This document shows positions 59,819 through 64,000 of a DNA stretch of 64,000 nucleotides, piece by piece (position 1 is the first letter of the stretch; every line of letters begins with the position of its first letter). The stretch is from NCBI RefSeq assembly GCF_013409625.1, contig NZ_JACCBF010000001.1, positions 2,049,001 to 2,113,000 of the forward strand. The letters run 5' to 3'. The notes beneath the pieces are model-generated. The model was given only the letters and a program-made list of their open reading frames with translations, was not told the origin of the DNA and did no database searches. This stretch comes from Nocardioides kongjuensis (GTDB lineage: Bacteria > Actinomycetota > Actinomycetes > Propionibacteriales > Nocardioidaceae). The position numbers and the translations under genes were made by a program.

Positions 59819-59847
59819 GCGGCCCCGGGGCGATGCCCCGGGGCCGC
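59819..59847. terminator. 13-bp GC-only hairpin
   Basis: GCGGCCCCGGGGC and GCCCCGGGGCCGC pair perfectly around GAT. It is 118 bp beyond the MFS stop codon on the minus strand and 58 bp before DUF445, so it may end MFS transcripts or lie in the DUF445 leader. Confidence 0.65.
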
Positions 59848-59849
59848 TG

Positions 59850-59964
59850 CGACGGTGCGGAACCCCCCAGTCACCGCACCCGTCGTTTCGTCGGTATCAA
59901 CGAACGGTGAACGGAGAGGTTCCGGATTTACCCGTGATCGGTTGTCACGCCTATTGAACGTCTG
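59850..59964. other. unexplained intergenic segment with a C6-loop hairpin
   Basis: No open frame is present. On the plus strand GGTGCGG (59854-59860) pairs with CCGCACC (59874-59880) around a 13-nt loop holding six Cs, a feature of the actinobacterial 6C RNA motif, but the second C6 hairpin of that motif is not seen. On the minus strand a TTGACA overlaps the MFS stop. A small RNA or leader is possible; nothing further can be supported. Confidence 0.3.
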
Positions 59965-61413
59965 TCAAAGAGGAACGGCGTCCCGTCGGCGCGGGACGGC
60001 GGCCGCCAGCAGCACGCCCACGAAGGCGGCCGCGGCGCCCACCCCGAAGCAGATCGCGAAGGCCTTCTCGGTGGGCAGCGCGTAGCCGCCCAGGTCGAGG
60101 GTCGAGGCCGTCAGGATCGCCGCCATGGCGGCCGACGACACACTGGTGCCGATCGAGCGCACGAGGCCGTTGATCCCGACCGCGGAGCCTGCCTCGGCGA
60201 GCGGCACGGACTCGAGGATCAGCGTCGGCATGGCGGCGTACCCGATGCCGACGCCGGCGGAGGTGATGCAGGTGGCGATCATCATCTGCCAGGCGGCGTC
60301 CATGAGGACGAGGGCGAACAGGTAGCCGAGGCCGAGCACGGCGCCGCCGATCATCAGCGTCGCCCGGGCGCCGATGGCCCGGATCAGGCGGCCGGACACC
60401 GGCGAGAACACCATCATCACGAGACCACCGGGAGCCATCCACAGGCCGGTCTCGAGCAGGCTCTGGCCGAGCCCGTAGCCGGTCGCGGCCGGCGACTGGA
60501 GCAGGCGCGGGATCACGATCGCCTGCGCCATCATGCCGAAGCCGATCGCGACGGCGGCGAGGTTGGTGAGCAGCACCGGCCGGCGGGCGGTGGTGCGCAG
60601 GTCGCACAACGGGTCGGGGGTGCGCAGCTCGTAGCCGCCCCAGGCGAGCAGCACGAGGACGGCGGCGACCAGCAGGCCGAGGGTGCGGCCGTCGCCCCAG
60701 CCCCACTCGTTGCCCTTCGACACGGCCACCAGCAGCGCCACCAGGCCGACGCCCAGGCCCACCGCGCCGAGCAGGTCGAAGCCGCCGGGCTCGGCGTCGC
60801 GCACGTGCGGCACGAGCAGCACCACGGCCAGCGCGACGACGGCGGCCAGGCCGGTGGAGACCCAGAACAGGGTGTGCCAGCTGAAGTCCTGCACGATCCA
60901 CGCGGACAGCGGCAGGCCGACCGCGCCGCCGACGCCGAGGGTCGCGCTCATCGCGGCCATCGCGGTCGCGGTGAGCCGCGGCGGGGTGACCTCGCGCAGC
61001 AGCGCGATCCCGACCGGGACGAAGCCCATTGCGCAGCCCTGCAGCAGGCGGCCGACGAGCATCGGCGCCAGGCTCCCGCTCAGCGCGCAGACCAACGAGC
61101 CGACCACGAGCACCAGCGCGCTGACGACCAGGACCCGCTGCTTGCCGTGGAGGTCGGCGAGCCGTCCCGCGATCGGCATCGCCACGGCGGCGGCGACCAG
61201 GGTCGCGGTCACCACCCACGAGGCGTTGGCCTCGCTGGTGTGCAGCAGCCGGCCGAGCTCGCCCTGGATCGGGATCACCATGGTCTGGGTGAGCGAGGCG
61301 GTCAGGCCGCCGAAGCACAGGACGGCCACGATCAGCAGCCCCGAGCGGGCGGCGCCGTGCGCCGTGCCGGTGCCGGGCGCGCCGGTCGCCGGCGCAGGAG
61401 AGGTCGCAGTCAC
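59965..61413 (-). CDS. DHA2-family MFS exporter, 482 aa
   Basis: A 14-helix drug:proton antiporter of the EmrB/QacA type. TM1 has MVIPIQGELGRLL, the first loop has GRLADLHGKQRVL (motif A), and motif C is in ATLGVGGAVGLPLSAWI. The GTG start at 61413 is next to two identical operator palindromes and divergent from a TetR gene, so expression is probably induced by a ligand of that repressor, perhaps the exported drug. Confidence 0.92.
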   Translation of the reverse strand: MTATSPAPATGAPGTGTAHGAARSGLLIVAVLCFGGLTASLTQTMVIPIQGELGRLLHTSEANASWVVTATLVAAAVAMPIAGRLADLHGKQRVLVVSALVLVVGSLVCALSGSLAPMLVGRLLQGCAMGFVPVGIALLREVTPPRLTATAMAAMSATLGVGGAVGLPLSAWIVQDFSWHTLFWVSTGLAAVVALAVVLLVPHVRDAEPGGFDLLGAVGLGVGLVALLVAVSKGNEWGWGDGRTLGLLVAAVLVLLAWGGYELRTPDPLCDLRTTARRPVLLTNLAAVAIGFGMMAQAIVIPRLLQSPAATGYGLGQSLLETGLWMAPGGLVMMVFSPVSGRLIRAIGARATLMIGGAVLGLGYLFALVLMDAAWQMMIATCITSAGVGIGYAAMPTLILESVPLAEAGSAVGINGLVRSIGTSVSSAAMAAILTASTLDLGGYALPTEKAFAICFGVGAAAAFVGVLLAAAVPRRRDAVPL

Positions 61414-61422
61414 GAGGACAGA

Positions 61423-61437
61423 GTCAACGGCGTTGAC
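61423..61437. promoter_or_regulatory. operator palindrome 1
   Basis: GTCAAC-GGC-GTTGAC is a perfect 6-bp inverted repeat with a 3-bp centre, 10 bp upstream of the exporter start. The same half-sites recur at 61447-61461, with centres 24 bp apart. Confidence 0.75.
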
Positions 61438-61446
61438 GAGCGATGT

Positions 61447-61461
61447 GTCAACAGCGTTGAC
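61447..61461. promoter_or_regulatory. operator palindrome 2
   Basis: GTCAAC-AGC-GTTGAC has the same arms as palindrome 1 and lies 30 bp before the TetR start. Both sites are expected to bind the adjacent TetR protein and control both directions. Confidence 0.75.
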
Positions 61462-61478
61462 CCACGTCGGCCATGCCC

Positions 61479-61484
61479 TACCGT
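61479..61484 (+). promoter_or_regulatory. -10-like TACCGT of the TetR gene
   Basis: TACCGT ends 6 nt before GTG 61491 with no ribosome site between, so a leaderless start there is preferred over ATG 61473. Confidence 0.45.
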
Positions 61485-61490
61485 TGCGCT

Positions 61491-62099
61491 GTGACGAAGA
61501 CCTCCGCCGACGCGCGGCGCCCCCGCGAGCTGCGCCCCGCCGGCCTCGCCACCCGCAGCGCGATCGAGGACGCCGCGCGCAGCCTGTTCGCCGAGCGCGG
61601 CTTCGACGGCGCCTCGGTCCGCGCGATCGCCGCGGCCGCCGGAGTCGATCCGGCGCTCGTGATCCGGCACTTCGGGTCCAAGGAGGCGCTCTTCCTGCGC
61701 ACCGTCGACACCTCGCTCGGCATCGGCACCGTCCTCGACGGACCGCTCGAGACCGTCGGCAGGCGCCTGGTCGCGTACTTCCTCGACCCCCGCCGGCCGA
61801 TCATCCGTCAGCGCTACGTCGCCCTGGCCCAGGCCGCCCACCACGACCAGGTCCGCGAGGAGATGATCCGCCACACCGCGGAGACGTACGTCGGCCCGCT
61901 GGCCCCGCGCCTCACCGGCCCCCACCCCGAGCTCCGGGTCGCGCTCGCCGTCGCCCAGCTCGGGGGCCTGCTCAACCTGCTCTTCCTGCAGCGCGACCCG
62001 ATCGTCACCGCCGCCGACCCCGATGTGGTCATCGCGACGTACGGCGACGCGATCCAGCGTCTGCTCACACCACCTGTCGTCGACGGCGAGGAGGGCTGA
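61491..62099 (+). CDS. TetR-family regulator, 202 aa
   Basis: The N-terminal HTH domain is clear: SAIEDAARSLFAERGFDGAS then VRAIAAAAGVDPALVIRHFG. The C-terminal helical domain (about 75-195) should bind a small ligand. It is divergent from a DHA2 exporter with two shared palindromes, the classic layout of a local repressor. GTG 61491 is chosen for its -10 spacing; ATG 61473 would place the promoter inside the gene. Its TGA overlaps the next ATG. Confidence 0.9.
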   Translation: MTKTSADARRPRELRPAGLATRSAIEDAARSLFAERGFDGASVRAIAAAAGVDPALVIRHFGSKEALFLRTVDTSLGIGTVLDGPLETVGRRLVAYFLDPRRPIIRQRYVALAQAAHHDQVREEMIRHTAETYVGPLAPRLTGPHPELRVALAVAQLGGLLNLLFLQRDPIVTAADPDVVIATYGDAIQRLLTPPVVDGEEG

Positions 62100-62758
62100 T
62101 GCGCAACGCCCGCGCCTGGCACACGCTGACGGCGGTGGTGACCGGCGCCGCGCTCGTGCTCCAGCTGGTCCTGGTGGTCGAGGGCGGCCGCGTCCTCGAC
62201 GAGGTCGAGCCGCCCGGCCTGGGCCTGCGCCTGGCCCGGTTCATCGCCTACTTCACGATCCAGAGCAACATCCTCGTCGCCGTCGCCACGGCGCTGCTCG
62301 CCCGCGACCCCTTCCGCGACGGCCCGGCGTTCCGGGCGCTGCGCCTCGCCTCGACGGTCGGGATCACCGTCACCGGGCTGGTGCATTTCTTCCTGCTCCG
62401 CCCGCTGCTGGACCTGAACGGCGCGGACTGGCTGGCCGACAAGATGCTGCACATGCTGGTCCCGGTCCTGGCGGTGGTCGGCTGGTTCGCGTTCGGGCCG
62501 CGGCCCCGGGTCGACGGCCGGGCGGTCGCGGTCGCCTTCGCCTGGCCGATCGCCTGGGTGGCGGTGACGCTGTCGGTCGCCGGCGCGACCCGCTGGGTGC
62601 CCTACCCGTTCCTCGACTTCCGCGAGGAGGGCTGGGGCTCGGTGGCCGTCGTGTGCCTCGGGATCACCGCACTGTTCGCCGGCCTCGTCGCCGGCTTCGG
62701 CTGGGTCGACCGAAGGCTCGCCACCACTCGACAGGCACCCGAAGCCACGGCACCCTGA
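62099..62758 (+). CDS. Pr6Pr-family integral membrane protein, 219 aa
   Basis: A six-helix membrane protein of the Pr6Pr family. The pattern YFTIQSNILVAVATALL, VHFFLLRPLLDLNG and DKMLHMLVPVLAVVGWFAFG matches the family, whose function is unknown. ATG 62099 overlaps the TetR stop (TGATG), and the truncated haemoglobin gene follows 4 bp after its end, making a three-gene unit under the same operators. Confidence 0.85.
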   Translation: MRNARAWHTLTAVVTGAALVLQLVLVVEGGRVLDEVEPPGLGLRLARFIAYFTIQSNILVAVATALLARDPFRDGPAFRALRLASTVGITVTGLVHFFLLRPLLDLNGADWLADKMLHMLVPVLAVVGWFAFGPRPRVDGRAVAVAFAWPIAWVAVTLSVAGATRWVPYPFLDFREEGWGSVAVVCLGITALFAGLVAGFGWVDRRLATTRQAPEATAP

Positions 62759-62762
62759 TCGC

Positions 62763-63182
62763 GTGAGCACGCTCTACGAGCAGGCAGGCGGCTTCGACGC
62801 CCTCCTCGACCTGTGCGTCCGGTGGCACGACCTGTGCCTGGCCGACCCGGTCGCGGCCCACCCCTTCGAGCACGACCTGCACCCCCGGCACGACGAGCGG
62901 CTGGCGGCCTACCTCAGCGAGGCGCTCGGCGGTCCCGCCCTCTACACCGCGGGCTACGGCGACGAGAGCTCGATGCAGCGCCTGCACGCCGGCAACGGCG
63001 AGCACGCCGAGCTCGACGAGGTCTGCCTCGAGCTGTTCGACCGGGCCCTGGCCGACGTCGGCATCGACGGGCACACCGGGCACCAGATCTCGGCGTACTT
63101 CCGGCGCGCGACGCAGGCGATGAGCGCGTACGCCGACAGTCCGGACCAGGTGCCGGACGGGCTGCGGTTCAACCACGCCTGA
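62763..63182 (+). CDS. truncated haemoglobin-like protein, 139 aa
   Basis: A 2-on-2 globin-like protein. The helices with FEHDLHPRHDERLAAYLSEA, then GGPALYTAGYG and QRLHAGNGEH (probable proximal His) resemble group II truncated globins, which handle oxygen or nitric oxide. It is cytoplasmic. Divergent details, such as GYG after the tyrosine, make ligand preference uncertain. It is coupled to a Pr6Pr protein and TetR regulator, suggesting induction with the exporter under stress. Confidence 0.82.
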   Translation: MSTLYEQAGGFDALLDLCVRWHDLCLADPVAAHPFEHDLHPRHDERLAAYLSEALGGPALYTAGYGDESSMQRLHAGNGEHAELDEVCLELFDRALADVGIDGHTGHQISAYFRRATQAMSAYADSPDQVPDGLRFNHA

Positions 63183-63188
63183 GCCGGG

Positions 63189-64000
63189 TCAGAGGTCGGC
63201 GGCAGCCAGCTTGGCCGGCGCCCGCAGCAGGTCGACCCGGGTGGCGCGGCCCTCGACGACGGTCAGGACCATCAGCGAGGTGAGCACGCCGTCCTCGCGC
63301 AGCGCGACGGCGGGGGCGCCGTTGGCCTCGACCAGCTCGACCTCGACGTCGCCGACGTACTTGGCGACCAGGCCGACCAGGAACCGGGCGACCCGGTCGG
63401 CACCGTGGACCGGCCGGCGGGCGGCGCTGACGACGCCGCCTCCGTCCGAGGTGCACACGACGTCGGGGTCGAGCACGTCCAGCAGTGCGGCGAGGTCGCC
63501 GCCGGCGGCCGCGGCGAGGAAACGGCCGAGCACCTCCTCGTGGACGGAGCGGTCGACCTCGAAGCGTGCGGGCTGGGCGGCGAGGTGCGCCCGGGCGCGG
63601 GACGCGAGCTGACGCACGGCGGCCGGGCTGCGGCCGACGACCCCGGCGACCTCCGCGAAGCCCATCCCGAAGACGTCGTGCAGCACCCAGGCCGTCCGCT
63701 CCGCGGGCGAGAGCGACTCCAGGACGACCGCCAGCGCGTAGCTCACCGTCTCCTCGAGGGTCACCCGGTCGGCGGGATCGGGCGCGGCGACGAAGGGCTC
63801 CGGGAGCCACGGGCCGACGTACTCCTCGCGGCGCACGCGCGCCGAGCGCAGCACGTCGGTGGCGGCGCGGGCGACGGTGACGGTCAGCCAGCCGGTGAGG
63901 TCGCGGACCGGCTCCCGCGCGTCGGCCTCGACGAGTCGGATCCAGCAGTCGGCGACGACGTCCTCGGCCTCGGCGCGCGTGCCGAGGATGGCGTAGGCGA
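63189..64000 (-). CDS. ECF41 (SigJ-like) sigma factor, 5' end outside the window
   Basis: The frame is open from the right edge and ends at 63189, so the N terminus is missing. Visible parts are AYAILGTRAEAEDVVADCWI (region 2), DLTGWLTVTVARAATDVLRS, the ECF41 hallmark WLPEP, region 4 with LSPAERTAWVLHDVFGMGF and AVRQLASRARAHL, and a C-terminal SnoaL-like domain (about the last 115 residues) that regulates the sigma factor in place of an anti-sigma protein. ECF41 genes usually lie near a carboxymuconolactone decarboxylase or oxidoreductase, which would be outside the window. Confidence 0.92.
   Translation of the reverse strand, partial: AYAILGTRAEAEDVVADCWIRLVEADAREPVRDLTGWLTVTVARAATDVLRSARVRREEYVGPWLPEPFVAAPDPADRVTLEETVSYALAVVLESLSPAERTAWVLHDVFGMGFAEVAGVVGRSPAAVRQLASRARAHLAAQPARFEVDRSVHEEVLGRFLAAAAGGDLAALLDVLDPDVVCTSDGGGVVSAARRPVHGADRVARFLVGLVAKYVGDVEVELVEANGAPAVALREDGVLTSLMVLTVVEGRATRVDLLRAPAKLAAADL

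Noticed and set aside
59850-59885. 6C RNA
   Set aside because: Only one of the two C6 hairpins of that motif is seen, so it was kept as an unexplained segment only.

Overview
The window is GC-rich DNA from a high-GC actinobacterium. The likely family is Nocardioidaceae (a Nocardioides-like genome), inferred from a WhiB1 protein, a Ni-type superoxide dismutase with its maturation protease, a mycothiol-type SigH/anti-sigma pair, the actinobacterial ribosomal protein bL37, and many genes that start 6-7 nt after a TANNNT box and so look leaderless. No tRNA, rRNA, CRISPR array or prophage was seen. One insertion sequence (IS481 family) is present.

Layout. 1-9.6 kb: a possible regulator tail, an acetoacetate-decarboxylase-like gene, a fatty-acid desaturase plus its ferredoxin-reductase partner facing a TetR regulator across a palindromic operator, a PhaC-like hydrolase, a DHA2 drug exporter with an unusual palindrome cluster upstream, and a quinone-reductase-like gene. 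9.6-16.5 kb: malic enzyme, sodX/sodN, three tandem secreted lysine-rich proteins of an unrecognised family, an anti-sigma/SigF-type pair and a secreted Lys-rich protein. 16.5-17.6 kb: the IS481-family element. 18-36 kb: a block whose content resembles the mycobacterial whiB1-pdtaS ... rshA-sigH ... SRAP-aroA-rsgA region, interrupted by a 1313-residue secreted beta-helix protein and the 24-codon bL37 gene, followed by hisN and a CBS protein. 36-42 kb: a translationally coupled lipid operon (hydrolase, acyltransferase, acyl-CoA ligase, WS/DGAT) with a perfect KstR-type operator at its start.

43-57.6 kb: one long minus-strand cluster running PP2C phosphatase - FHA protein - Ser/Thr kinase - giant Ig/FN3 surface protein - MoxR ATPase - DUF58 - transglutaminase-like membrane protein. 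The transglutaminase-like domain appears to have lost its catalytic Cys and His. The layout suggests a phospho-signalling module tied to a cell-envelope structure built with a MoxR/DUF58 chaperone system. 57.8-64 kb: FKBP isomerase, an S4 protein, DUF445, a DHA2 exporter divergent from a TetR-Pr6Pr-truncated haemoglobin operon with two identical operator palindromes, and an ECF41 (SigJ-like) sigma factor cut by the window edge.

The most notable observations are the three tandem secreted Lys-rich helical-hairpin proteins with a duplicated promoter, the transglutaminase pseudoenzyme, an IS whose transposase stop codon comes from its target duplication, a SigH-type promoter placed to make a longer sigma isoform, the KstR box on a wax-ester/triacylglycerol operon, and TAG stop codons that double as -10 boxes.
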